This document shows, in pieces, positions 52,782 to 60,463 of a stretch of 64,000 bases of DNA. Within the stretch, counting starts at the first letter, position 1; each line of letters begins with the position of its first letter. The translations under genes were made by a program, and so were the position numbers. The notes under the pieces were generated by a model that was not told the origin of the DNA, made no database searches, and saw only the letters and a program-made list of their open reading frames with translations. Source of the stretch: Clostridiales bacterium (GTDB taxonomy: Bacteria; Actinomycetota; Coriobacteriia; Anaerosomatales; SLCP01); assembly GCA_018333995.1 (NCBI GenBank), contig JAGXSG010000016.1, positions 1-64,000 on the forward strand, given 5' to 3'.

Positions 52782-53717
52782 ATGACGGAGACAGACGGAC
52801 AGACCGATTTCGACGTGCTGGTAGCCGGGGCGGGACCCGCTGGGCTTACCGCGGGCATGTACAGCGCACGTCAGGGACTCACGACCGCGGTCGTAACCAG
52901 CGACGTCGGCGGACAGGCCGCGTGGGCTGGCCGTATCGATAACTACCTCGGCTGGCAGGCGATCACGGGACCGGAACTTGTCGCCGCGTTCAGGGAGCAC
53001 GTCTCACTGTTCGGCGTACGTTGCTTCGAAGGTCGGCTTGTAAGCGCGATCGTCCCCGATGGGCCGGGATTTTCCGTCTACACACGTGAGGGAGACACGT
53101 TCCACGCACTGGCGGTGATCATCGCTACCGGCAAGGCGCCCAACCGCCTCGCAGTCCCAGGAGAAACCGAACTCATCGGCCGCGGGGTATCATACTGCGC
53201 CACATGCGATGCCGCATTCTTCTCCCGCCGGGATGTCGCGGTTGTGGGACCGGGCGAGTCTGCTGCGGACGCCGCTCTCCAGCTTGCGGCTCTCGGCGTC
53301 AATCGTGTCACTGTGCTGACGTCCGCTCCGCTCAAGGCGCCCTCCGCCGTTCTCGAACGTATCACAGCCGAGCCAAGCATCACGGTACGTGAGCGCGTCA
53401 AAGTCACGCGCATCGAAGGGAAGGACCGCGTAACTGGCGTGGCCCTTGTAGACAAGGCCACATCAATCGAAGAGATCTTGCCTGTAGCTGGTGTGTTCAT
53501 CGAAACCGGAGCCATCGCTGCCGCCGAGTTCACAGCGGGACTTGTGGATGTGAACGGCAAAGGCGAGATCATCGTCGACCGCTCGTGCGCGACAAGCCAT
53601 CCCGGCATCTACGCTGCGGGTGACGTGACTAACGGCCTCGGCAAGCAGGTGATCATCGCGGCCGGCGAGGGTGCCCGGGCCGCGATCGCCGCTGGCCGCG
53701 ACCTCAAGCGGCGGTGA
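52782..53717 (+). CDS. Thioredoxin reductase-like FAD protein, atypical nucleotide site
   Basis: A 311-residue flavoprotein with GAGPAGL (16-22), redox Cys139-Ala-Thr-Cys142 and the C-terminal GIYAAGDVT. Unlike the TrxB at 7656, the NADPH loop is GPGESAADA and the basic HRR motif is absent (VTVLTSAPLKAPS). Electron donors other than NADPH, such as ferredoxin or NADH, or no dinucleotide, are therefore likely. No thioredoxin gene is adjacent. GGGGGAAAG precedes the ATG. Confidence 0.9.
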   Translation: MTETDGQTDFDVLVAGAGPAGLTAGMYSARQGLTTAVVTSDVGGQAAWAGRIDNYLGWQAITGPELVAAFREHVSLFGVRCFEGRLVSAIVPDGPGFSVYTREGDTFHALAVIIATGKAPNRLAVPGETELIGRGVSYCATCDAAFFSRRDVAVVGPGESAADAALQLAALGVNRVTVLTSAPLKAPSAVLERITAEPSITVRERVKVTRIEGKDRVTGVALVDKATSIEEILPVAGVFIETGAIAAAEFTAGLVDVNGKGEIIVDRSCATSHPGIYAAGDVTNGLGKQVIIAAGEGARAAIAAGRDLKRR

Positions 53718-53724
53718 GTGCCGT

Positions 53725-54564
53725 ATGGACCCGCGAGCGTTGACGTTCGTGCGTGCGACGATCGGCGCGGCTGCTGCTGGAACGCTCATCTGTGGTGTCG
53801 GCTGGTCGATCGCGGCAGACCTCATCAGCACGCCGCAGGAGGCGCCGACGTGGTTGCGCGAGACCCCGATCGCGCACCGGGGACTCCACACCGGCGACGC
53901 GGTGCGTCCGGAAAACTCCCTCGCGGCGTTCAGGGCCGCGGCGGACGGCGGCTACCCCATCGAGCTTGACGTCCACCTCGCGGCGGACGGCGTGCCCGTG
54001 GTCTTCCACGACGATGCCCTTGAGCGCATGACAGGCGATCCTCGCCTCGTCAGTGAAGTGACCTCGGCAGAGCTCAAGAACCTTGCGCTGCTCAACTCAA
54101 GCGAGCGGATACCGGCGCTCGACGAGGTGCTCGCCCTGGTTGAGAACAGGGTGCCCATCCTCATCGAGATCAAGCAACGCGGTGAGCCGGGCGCACTTGA
54201 ACGAGCTGTCGTCAACGTTGTCCGGGCGCATCCGGCCGAGGTCGCCGTGCAGTCGTTCAACCCCTACTCGCTAGCGTACGTCAAGACCATCGCACCCGAT
54301 CTGCCGCGGGGCCAGCTCTCTGGCTCGCTTGCCGGAGAGAAACTCCCAGGATGGCAGACGTTCGCGTTGAGGCACACACTCATGAACTGGGCGAGCAAGC
54401 CCGCGTTCATCGCCTACGAACTCGATGCGCTGCCCTCATGGGGAACGTCCCTGCAGCGCGCGAGGGGCCGTCCGCTACTCGGATGGACGGCGAACAATCC
54501 TGAAGACTTTGAGCGCGCCCAACACGTGTGCGACGGAGTGATTTTCAGTCATGGCGCGTTTTGA
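53725..54564 (+). CDS. Glycerophosphodiester phosphodiesterase
   Basis: A 279-residue GDPD. A hydrophobic segment (FVRATIGAAAAGTLICGVGWSIAADL) anchors or exports the enzyme. Catalytic features are IAHRG, VRPENSLAAFRAAADGGYPIELDVHLAADGVPVVFHDD and the second metal ligand LIEIKQR. It cleaves glycerophosphodiesters to glycerol-3-phosphate. The ATG at 53725 has GGTGAG upstream, seven bases after the reductase stop, so they are probably co-transcribed. Confidence 0.93.
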   Translation: MDPRALTFVRATIGAAAAGTLICGVGWSIAADLISTPQEAPTWLRETPIAHRGLHTGDAVRPENSLAAFRAAADGGYPIELDVHLAADGVPVVFHDDALERMTGDPRLVSEVTSAELKNLALLNSSERIPALDEVLALVENRVPILIEIKQRGEPGALERAVVNVVRAHPAEVAVQSFNPYSLAYVKTIAPDLPRGQLSGSLAGEKLPGWQTFALRHTLMNWASKPAFIAYELDALPSWGTSLQRARGRPLLGWTANNPEDFERAQHVCDGVIFSHGAF

Positions 54565-54610
54565 CGGCTGCTCGGCGTTCCCGCACCCTCGGCGTCACGC
54601 CCCCCAGCGC

Positions 54611-55081
54611 TCAGACTCTAAGCGTCGCAGTCAGGCGGCTTGGGACGCGCAACAAGCCTAGTGCGTCGCCTATCGACCGGGTGACGACATCGGCCGATAC
54701 GACCGCCGGCCCCGCGGCCCCCTCTGGCCCGATGACGCAGATTCCTATCGCGGATGCCTTGAGCATGGCGTCGTCGTTCGCGCCGTTGCCCACGGCCACC
54801 GTCGAAGACGCCCCCAGCGACTCCACGAATGCGGCCTTCTGCGCCGACTCATTCCCCGGTTCGATCACCGTGACACCAACGCCGAGCGACGCGGCCATTG
54901 CGGCGGCGCCCCCGTGAGCGTCGGCAGTGACCAGCGCTACCTTAAGCGTGCCACCAAGCGCGGCTACCGCCTCTTCGACGCCGTCGATCAGCACGCCATC
55001 GAAAGCGATTGTCCCGTTCACATCGAGCACGAGATGCGCTAACGTGAGACATCCCTTTCCAGGAATATCTATGATAAGCAT
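54611..55081 (-). CDS. HAD-family protein (soluble P-type-ATPase-like)
   Basis: A 156-residue protein with HAD motif I as LDVNGTI (Asn where most have Asp-x-Asp), motif II VALVTAD, and motif IV GNGANDDAML. This is the small cap-less family related to the P-type ATPase phosphorylation domain. Activity and substrate are unknown. GGAGG precedes the ATG, and the -10-like TTATGA (minus strand) lies 30-40 bases upstream. Divergent from the PerR-like gene. Confidence 0.85.
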   Translation of the reverse strand: MLIIDIPGKGCLTLAHLVLDVNGTIAFDGVLIDGVEEAVAALGGTLKVALVTADAHGGAAAMAASLGVGVTVIEPGNESAQKAAFVESLGASSTVAVGNGANDDAMLKASAIGICVIGPEGAAGPAVVSADVVTRSIGDALGLLRVPSRLTATLRV

Positions 55082-55210
55082 GGGGTTCCTCCGTACGCTG
55101 ATTTCCGCTCATAATAACTGGAATCGCCATCGTAAAGGCGCGTCCAGGAATTGACGAGAGATGGAATCTGGCCGATAATCAAAGCAATTCCTATCTCGCA
55201 ATACTTCGCC

Positions 55211-55219
55211 TGCTAAACT
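55211..55219 (+). promoter_or_regulatory. Extended -10 promoter of the PerR-like gene
   Basis: TG at 55211, then TAAACT (55214-55219), then a GGGAGGG ribosome binding site nine to fifteen bases before the ATG. No clear Fur/Per box (ATAAT dyad) was found; TTGATTATCGG on the minus strand nearby is only a weak half. Confidence 0.5.
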
Positions 55220-55234
55220 CGGGAGGGCCGCTTG

Positions 55235-55663
55235 ATGATCGACAGAGACCAGGCGTTCGAACGCATCCGCCAAGCGGGGCTTAGACTGACGCCTCAACGA
55301 CGGGCCGTCATTGAAGAGCTCGCCGGTGACCGCAGTCATCCGCTCGCTGAGAATGTGGCCTCTCGGGTTGCCGCGCGTGTGCCCGGAGTCTCGCTTTCAA
55401 CCGTCTACAAGATATTGCACGAACTGGGTGGTCTCGGGCTCGTACGCGAACTCTCGCTCCCGGGCGCGATGCGATTCGATCCCGATGTTGATCCTCACGC
55501 GCACCTTGTGTGCTCTGAGTGCGGTTCGGTTTACGACATTCCCGTGCCTGTCGCGACCACCGAAGATCTGTTCTCAGCCGCGGAACGGGCTACGGGCACT
55601 GACGTCATTCACATGGAGGTCACGCTGTATGGGCGATGCGCCCAGTGCAGTCCCCGTGCATGA
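55235..55663 (+). CDS. Fur/PerR-family transcriptional regulator
   Basis: A 142-residue metal-dependent repressor. Winged helix: RLTPQRRAVIEELAGDRSHPLAENV...LSTVYKILHELGGLGLVREL. Metal sites: FDPDVDPHAHLVCSECGSV (His/Asp-rich, Cys pair) and CAQC near the C-terminus form the structural zinc site. The combination of HPLA, STVYK and Asp-rich regulatory site fits PerR or Fur; PerR is favoured by the neighbouring redox genes but not proven. The GGGAGGG site fits the ATG at 55235. Confidence 0.92.
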   Translation: MIDRDQAFERIRQAGLRLTPQRRAVIEELAGDRSHPLAENVASRVAARVPGVSLSTVYKILHELGGLGLVRELSLPGAMRFDPDVDPHAHLVCSECGSVYDIPVPVATTEDLFSAAERATGTDVIHMEVTLYGRCAQCSPRA

Positions 55664-55721
55664 GACCGATTTCTTCGCGTGCGCGAACTCTGGTTTCCCA
55701 CGGATTTAGAAAGGGATTTCA

Positions 55722-55892
55722 GTGAAATCGACCCTCATCGTGCTCGCCGTCGTGATCGCGCTTCTCGCCTTCACCACCGCCGGGTGGGCGGGTTTCCGCG
55801 CCACGACGACCCGCGTCGCTCCAGGTGACCCGGCGCCGTATGAAGGACACCCTGCCTACGGCTGTGTCTGGTGCCACATAGTCGAACGCTGA
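55722..55892 (+). CDS. Small membrane-anchored monohaem c-type cytochrome
   Basis: A 56-codon gene starting GTG with AAAGGGA upstream. Residues 4-25 form a hydrophobic signal/anchor (TLIVLAVVIALLAFTTAGWA), and the C-terminal tail carries CVWCH (Cys48, Cys51, His52), a haem c site. Total size is about 6 kDa, similar to small tetraheme/monohaem subunits seen beside nitrate or multihaem reductases. It follows the PerR-like gene by 58 bases in the same direction and could be controlled with it. No cytochrome maturation genes are in the window. Confidence 0.75.
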   Translation: MKSTLIVLAVVIALLAFTTAGWAGFRATTTRVAPGDPAPYEGHPAYGCVWCHIVER

Positions 55893-55904
55893 TCCCGACG
55901 CCGA

Positions 55905-56399
55905 TCACAGCTCCGGGACGTCTGGGGCCGGCGTTCGTCCTGGGCGCCCGGTCATCTCGGCCAATACGCGCCTGAGCGCGAGCGCGAACCGCTCACGGTC
56001 GTCGTCGTCGAAAGGAGCGGGGCCGCGTGTTCGACCGCCCGCGCGCCTGTGCCGCTGTTCAGCATGGCGCACCGCAAGCTCCAGATCGATGGTAGACGCC
56101 AACCACATCCGCCCTCGTGGCGAAAGCGCGTGCGCGCCTCGGCCTAAAGCCATCGCGGCAAGCCCTGTGTCGTGAGTAACCACGACGTCTCCAGCCCGAA
56201 GCATCTCAACCATCGCAAAGTCCGCTGCGTCGCGTCCCGATGCGACCTGCACCGCACTCACACCCGAACGCTCGGTGTAGCGCGCAAAGTTCTGGGTCTC
56301 GTTTCCTACGAGCACGACAGGCACTCTCGCACTGTGAGCGATGGAAATCGCTTGCCGCGTCACCGGGCACGCGTCCGCGTCGATGTAGAGCGTCGTCAT
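55905..56399 (-). CDS. YaiI/YqxD-family protein (UPF0178)
   Basis: A 164-residue protein with the family start TTLYIDADACPVTRQA and VVTHDTGLAAMALGRGAHALSPRG. The fold is related to PIN/NYN nucleases; the biological role is unknown. The ATG at 56399 is preceded seven bases upstream by a TACACT box rather than a Shine-Dalgarno (leaderless-type). It converges on the small cytochrome gene. Confidence 0.93.
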   Translation of the reverse strand: MTTLYIDADACPVTRQAISIAHSARVPVVLVGNETQNFARYTERSGVSAVQVASGRDAADFAMVEMLRAGDVVVTHDTGLAAMALGRGAHALSPRGRMWLASTIDLELAVRHAEQRHRRAGGRTRGPAPFDDDDRERFALALRRVLAEMTGRPGRTPAPDVPEL

Positions 56400-56406
56400 A
56401 CTCGGA

Positions 56407-56412
56407 AGTGTA
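56407..56412 (-). promoter_or_regulatory. -10 box for leaderless YaiI-family transcript
   Basis: TACACT on the minus strand ends seven bases before the ATG, so transcription would begin at or next to the start codon. No ribosome binding site is visible. Confidence 0.45.
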
Positions 56413-56503
56413 CCGCGCACATGGCGATACCTCCTCTATAGGCATGGTTAAGCAAGCGTCAGGAAGTAATCCGCGTGGGAAGAATCTACCTGTTAGCTCA
56501 AGC

Positions 56504-56519
56504 GGCCCGGTTGCGGGCC
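56504..56519 (+). other. Hairpin ahead of the small membrane protein
   Basis: GGCCCG-GTTG-CGGGCC, a perfect 6-bp stem with four-base loop, 19 bases before the ATG at 56539. No poly-T follows, so it is more likely a leader structure than a terminator. The preceding 60 bases (from GGCATGGTT) carry no gene and match no riboswitch I know. Confidence 0.4.
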
Positions 56520-56538
56520 TCGGGTGAGGGAGGTCTTT

Positions 56539-56973
56539 ATGGATCTGTTCTTGCGTACGTGTAACGCGGAGCGGATGAACATCGCACGCATCGTCGGCCG
56601 AGGATTCGTAGTGATCGGCGGCTTGGTCTGGACAGTGATGTTCTTCGCCTCGGAGACCGCAGCCAGATACGCTGACATCACATACACGCTTGATGACGTT
56701 GTGCAGGCCGGCATCGGTGCCGCGATTCCGGCGGCTGTTGCGGTGCTTGTCTTCGTCATCTCCCTCTTTTATGAGCGTCTCGCTGCGTTACTTCTCATCT
56801 TGGCTGCCATTGCGACCGTCGTGTACGGGGTCATGGCTACCTGGGAACCCGCACTCTGGGTCACCGCGTCGCTTGTCATTATCTCGCCGCTTGTTATCGG
56901 CGCTGCGCTCTTCCTCGTTGCGGCGCGCACCCAACGCGTCTGCGAGCTTGAGGGAAAGACGACCGCCGGCTAA
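56539..56973 (+). CDS. Small four-helix membrane protein, unknown family
   Basis: A 144-residue protein with four predicted helices (IVGRGFVVIGGLVWTVMFFA, AAIPAAVAVLVFVISLFYE, LLLILAAIATVVYGVMAT, ASLVIISPLVIGAALFLVAA) and a short cytosolic C-terminus. No recognisable domain. GAGGGAGG precedes the ATG at 56539; a GTG at 56524 is in frame. It converges on the histidine kinase, with 39 bases between. Confidence 0.75.
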   Translation: MDLFLRTCNAERMNIARIVGRGFVVIGGLVWTVMFFASETAARYADITYTLDDVVQAGIGAAIPAAVAVLVFVISLFYERLAALLLILAAIATVVYGVMATWEPALWVTASLVIISPLVIGAALFLVAARTQRVCELEGKTTAG

Positions 56974-57012
56974 GACATCTGTCAAGAAACGCCGGGTTTC
57001 GCCCGGAACCGC

Positions 57013-59769
57013 TTAGGGATGTGAGTTTCTTTCCGGACCCACGGACGGGATGGAGAGCGAAAACGTCGATCCTTGTCCTAACGTACTGCGAAGTGCCACC
57101 GTGCCCCCGAGCAACGTGGCAAGACCCCGCGAGATGGCAAGGCCCAGGCCCGTGCCCTCCAGCTGGCCAACCGGGCGGCGTTGCCGTTGCGCGAATTCTC
57201 CAAAGATCGACTCTTGTTGCCCTTCAGGGATGCCCGGACCCGTGTCTGTCACGGAAAACCGGATACTATCGTTTTCCAGGTTCTCCAAAGCCAGCGTCAC
57301 TGAGCCAGAATCTGTGAATTTGACCGCGTTTCCAAGAAAATTAAGCAGCACCTGCCTGATCTTGACCGCGTCTGACACCACCGTCCCAAACGGTTCCTCG
57401 GGCAGCTCGAGCGTGACCGAGAGGCCTTTGGCGTGCGCCGCGGGAGCGACCACCCCGAGGGTTTCGCGAGCCAGCTCACAAGGATCGAACGCGGCTACTT
57501 CAATATCAGCCTTGCCGGCCTCGATGCGGGAAAGATCGAGGACGTCGTTGATCAGGTCGAGCAGGTGTCTCCCGGAACGATTGACCATCTCGAGCTGGCG
57601 GGCCTGCTCCTCATTAAGCGCTCCGGTCAATCCGTCAAGCATGATCCTGGAAAAACCGATAATCGAGTTGAGCGGGGTACGAAGTTCGTGGCTCATCGAC
57701 CGGAGAAAGCGGGACTTCGCCTCGTTGGCCTCGACGAGATCGCGATTGGTCGCCCGCAGCTCTTGGGCAAGCTGCTGAAGCTCCCTGTTGGTCGCGTTCA
57801 GCGCTCGCGTGCGCTCCTCCACAACACGCTCGAGCGAAGCGTTCACGCGGAGCACCTCGGCTTCCGCCTCGTGTCTCAACACCACCTTCCACACGCCATC
57901 CATGAGCACGGCGAGACGGCGAGCGTCACTGTCTTCGTAAAGGGTGCGAGAACCGCACACGACGACCACGCCTGCGACGCGCTCCGCGCTGAACACGGGG
58001 ACAGCCAACATTCGGCCAACCGCGACCTCATCCATCATGAGTCCGGTGTCATCACGTCCCGTCGTCCCCTGGCGGATCACCGGCGAACGCGTGGCCACCA
58101 CTTCGGCGATCAGCTCGCCTCGTCCGGCCGCTGTCTGCACGACGCACGGGTCACTCCCCGCCCCGTCCCAGGTCTGCACCGACCCAGCGAGTGCCACCTC
58201 GGCACCATCAGGACCGTACCGGTAGAAGTCAGCGGCGGTACTCCCCGTCATAGTGAGCGCCTCCTCGAGAGCCTCGCTCACGTACCGCTCCACGTCATCA
58301 TGCTCTGCGCTGGAGACCCGGAGCAGCGCCTCGAGCAGGTCGCTGTGCGTCCTCACCTCGCGTTCTTGCTGCTTGCGATCGGTGATATCGAGTGCCGCGA
58401 ACGAGTACCCGCGTGAAGGATCCGCCTGATCTATCGCGGTACTGTGGAGCATGATCTCGATGGTTCGTCCATCACGATGCCTGAATCGAGTCTCTACCGT
58501 CCCTGTCCCGGATTCGAGCACGCGTTGGTGAAGCTGTCGGCCCACGTGATGGAACTGCCGGTCGCTTACGTATGCTATCCGCTCGGACTTGCCGAGCAGC
58601 TCCTCGCGCTCGTATCCAAGCATCTCGCAAAACCGGTCACTCACGACCGTGTACACCCGGTCAACGGTGATCCCAAGGCCCATCGGCGCCGCGCGGAACA
58701 AACTGAGCATCATCTCTTGTCCCTCGCGTTGCACACGTTCCGATTCGAGCCGCGCCGAAAGGTACGATGTCCGGCCGAGCTGCCAAACGATGGAAAACCC
58801 GCCACCCATCAACATGATGACGCCAACAGCGAGCGCGATTATGAGCACGCCTCGGTCACGCCACTGGGCAAGCGCCTCGGACTCGTCGATCTTGGCTACC
58901 ATGTACCATTCTGAATCGGCGATCGGCGCCGCGTACGCCAGTACTTGTTCGCCCCGGTAGTCAACTCCGTCCACGATGCCCTCAACGCCCATCACGGCCA
59001 TGACCGAAGGGTTATCTCCCTGTGTGAGCGGGATCCTGAGTCTGTGAGCGGCATCCTCTGCATGCCGGAGGTCGTTGAGGAAGAGCGCGTGCGAAGCGTC
59101 TTTTGCCACCAGCGCCGTCTCCGCCGTGACGCTGGGTGTGGGCCAGCTCTGCACGAGCGGATAGAGGAACTCCTTCGCTGAAGATTGCAAGACGATCGCG
59201 CCTGAAGATACGAGCTTCCCGTCCGATTCGAAGAACAGTGGGGCGACGACGTCGATGTACGCCGAACCCCCAGCGGGACCTTCGTGCAAGCGCGTCAACA
59301 CCGGATTTCCGGACGCGACGGATTCGCGGATGGCCGCGACCGTGTCATCGTGCATAGGTGTCGGCTTGTCGCCTAGACGGAGCAGCTCACGGCCGGACGT
59401 GTCCACGAGCACCACATCGAAGTAGTCGTTGCTCGGCTGTTCCGCGCGCATTCGCTGGAGGATACCCGTGGCCGAGGTGGACGCAGGATCTTGCATCCAG
59501 CTGTTGACGATCCCGGCAAACAGGCGGCTGTTGGTGAGCCGCCACGCCGTCCTCATGTGATTTTCGCGCCACGTGACGATCTGCTCGATCTTCAAGCCGG
59601 CGATCGTCTCCAGCTCGATTTGCGCCCTCTCGCGCAACGCGTTCTCTTGATCGCGATAGAGCCACGTCCCGGCTACGATGACGGCAAGACCCGCAACCAC
59701 GAGTGCGCCGATCATCCAGACCGGAGGTCTTCCCGCCCAGTCGATCGCGGCCCGTGCCCGTTGCCTCAA
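57013..59769 (-). CDS. Sensor histidine kinase with extracytoplasmic sensor, PAS and GAF domains
   Basis: A 918-residue kinase. Helix 1 (17-38), an extracytoplasmic Cache-like sensor (about 45-310), helix 2 (about 312-334), PAS (about 355-470), GAF (about 490-650), coiled coil (about 655-690), HisKA with phospho-acceptor near His693 (SMSHELRTPLNSIIGFSR), and HATPase (GNAVKFTDSGS, DTGPGIPEGQQ, GTGLGLAISRG). No receiver domain and no adjacent response regulator, so its partner is elsewhere (orphan). The GAF contains VVQTAAGRGELIAEVVATRSPVI. Confidence 0.94.
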   Translation of the reverse strand: MRQRARAAIDWAGRPPVWMIGALVVAGLAVIVAGTWLYRDQENALRERAQIELETIAGLKIEQIVTWRENHMRTAWRLTNSRLFAGIVNSWMQDPASTSATGILQRMRAEQPSNDYFDVVLVDTSGRELLRLGDKPTPMHDDTVAAIRESVASGNPVLTRLHEGPAGGSAYIDVVAPLFFESDGKLVSSGAIVLQSSAKEFLYPLVQSWPTPSVTAETALVAKDASHALFLNDLRHAEDAAHRLRIPLTQGDNPSVMAVMGVEGIVDGVDYRGEQVLAYAAPIADSEWYMVAKIDESEALAQWRDRGVLIIALAVGVIMLMGGGFSIVWQLGRTSYLSARLESERVQREGQEMMLSLFRAAPMGLGITVDRVYTVVSDRFCEMLGYEREELLGKSERIAYVSDRQFHHVGRQLHQRVLESGTGTVETRFRHRDGRTIEIMLHSTAIDQADPSRGYSFAALDITDRKQQEREVRTHSDLLEALLRVSSAEHDDVERYVSEALEEALTMTGSTAADFYRYGPDGAEVALAGSVQTWDGAGSDPCVVQTAAGRGELIAEVVATRSPVIRQGTTGRDDTGLMMDEVAVGRMLAVPVFSAERVAGVVVVCGSRTLYEDSDARRLAVLMDGVWKVVLRHEAEAEVLRVNASLERVVEERTRALNATNRELQQLAQELRATNRDLVEANEAKSRFLRSMSHELRTPLNSIIGFSRIMLDGLTGALNEEQARQLEMVNRSGRHLLDLINDVLDLSRIEAGKADIEVAAFDPCELARETLGVVAPAAHAKGLSVTLELPEEPFGTVVSDAVKIRQVLLNFLGNAVKFTDSGSVTLALENLENDSIRFSVTDTGPGIPEGQQESIFGEFAQRQRRPVGQLEGTGLGLAISRGLATLLGGTVALRSTLGQGSTFSLSIPSVGPERNSHP

Positions 59770-59860
59770 AGTGGTGTCCTTTACGCGAATGGGCCTTCCA
59801 CTGCTATTACAGTGGTTGTCCGGTGACTCGTCAAACCAGAAGCCCGCGCACGCGCTGACG

Positions 59861-60157
59861 CTAATCGTCGATTTTCCCGATCATGGTGAGCTCAAAGGAG
59901 TGATCAGACTCGCCTTCGGCGACACCAGAAGACGTCCGCGTCGAAGTGCACGCAGCTTCCCGCCCGAGGCGCGCCGGGCCGGTCCGATCGCAAAAGACGG
60001 CGAAGTCGGTCCTGAGGATGCACTCTGCGAGCTGCGCGCTCGTCAAGCGAGCTACTCTCAACGCGACACTCCCATCACCGTACTTGGTCAACTTCGCTCC
60101 TGGTTTGAAAAGGCAGCCGATGCCGCAGCCGGCGTGCGTAAACTCGTCTTCTCTCAC
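59861..60157 (-). CDS. Hypothetical cysteine-containing protein
   Basis: A 98-residue frame starting GTG, with CGIGC near residue 11 and further cysteines at about 47, 57 and 70. No family recognised. Third-position GC is fairly high, which supports coding, but the ribosome binding site is weak. Its GTG overlaps the stop of a shorter upstream frame (60154-60360) by four bases, which may be coincidence. The plus strand over this stretch has no better candidate. Confidence 0.45.
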   Translation of the reverse strand: MREDEFTHAGCGIGCLFKPGAKLTKYGDGSVALRVARLTSAQLAECILRTDFAVFCDRTGPARLGREAACTSTRTSSGVAEGESDHSFELTMIGKIDD

Positions 60158-60223
60158 CTTATCGGCACCGGTCGCCGACGGGATGAATCGTTGCCGACAA
60201 CCCGTCGTTCGTGTGCCAGTTTC

Positions 60224-60247
60224 AGGCAGTCGTTGAGGCAGTCGTTG
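60224..60247. repeat. 12-bp tandem repeat, two copies
   Basis: AGGCAGTCGTTG occurs twice in direct succession (60224-60235, 60236-60247) in the non-coding stretch before the trkH operon. Confidence 0.85.
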
Positions 60248-60324
60248 TTGCCTCCTTCCCCCGCGCGGACATATCCTGGTAACGGTCGCTTAAGACACGG
60301 AAGCAACCCGGAGGAGGGGCCACT

Positions 60325-60453
60325 ATTCGCACGCACCGGCTTCAAAGTCCGTTCGAACATTGGCGTGTAGGTCTGCTTGTCGAGTTACTAGCGTTCGGAG
60401 CGTTCATCGGCGGAGTGTCTCTGATGGCGGCGCTCATCGCCTGGGTCACCTGA
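60325..60453 (+). CDS. Putative 42-residue single-helix membrane peptide upstream of trkH, ATT start
   Basis: An open frame of 42 codons has GGAGGAGG (60310-60317) seven bases before ATT at 60325; no ATG, GTG or TTG fits upstream in this frame. The product has a basic N-terminus and one strong membrane helix (LLVELLAFGAFIGGVSLMAALIAW). Its TGA lies in the trkH ribosome binding site, ten bases before the trkH ATG. Small helices of this kind accompany some K+ uptake systems (KdpF), so a TrkH partner is plausible. ATT starts are rare, so this needs proof. Confidence 0.5.
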   Translation: MRTHRLQSPFEHWRVGLLVELLAFGAFIGGVSLMAALIAWVT

Positions 60454-60463
60454 GGTCCGCGCG

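Noticed and set aside
60158-60463. c-di-AMP (ydaO) riboswitch before trkH
   Set aside because: CGCTTAAG occurs, but the other conserved blocks of the ydaO consensus and the long-range pairing are not visible.
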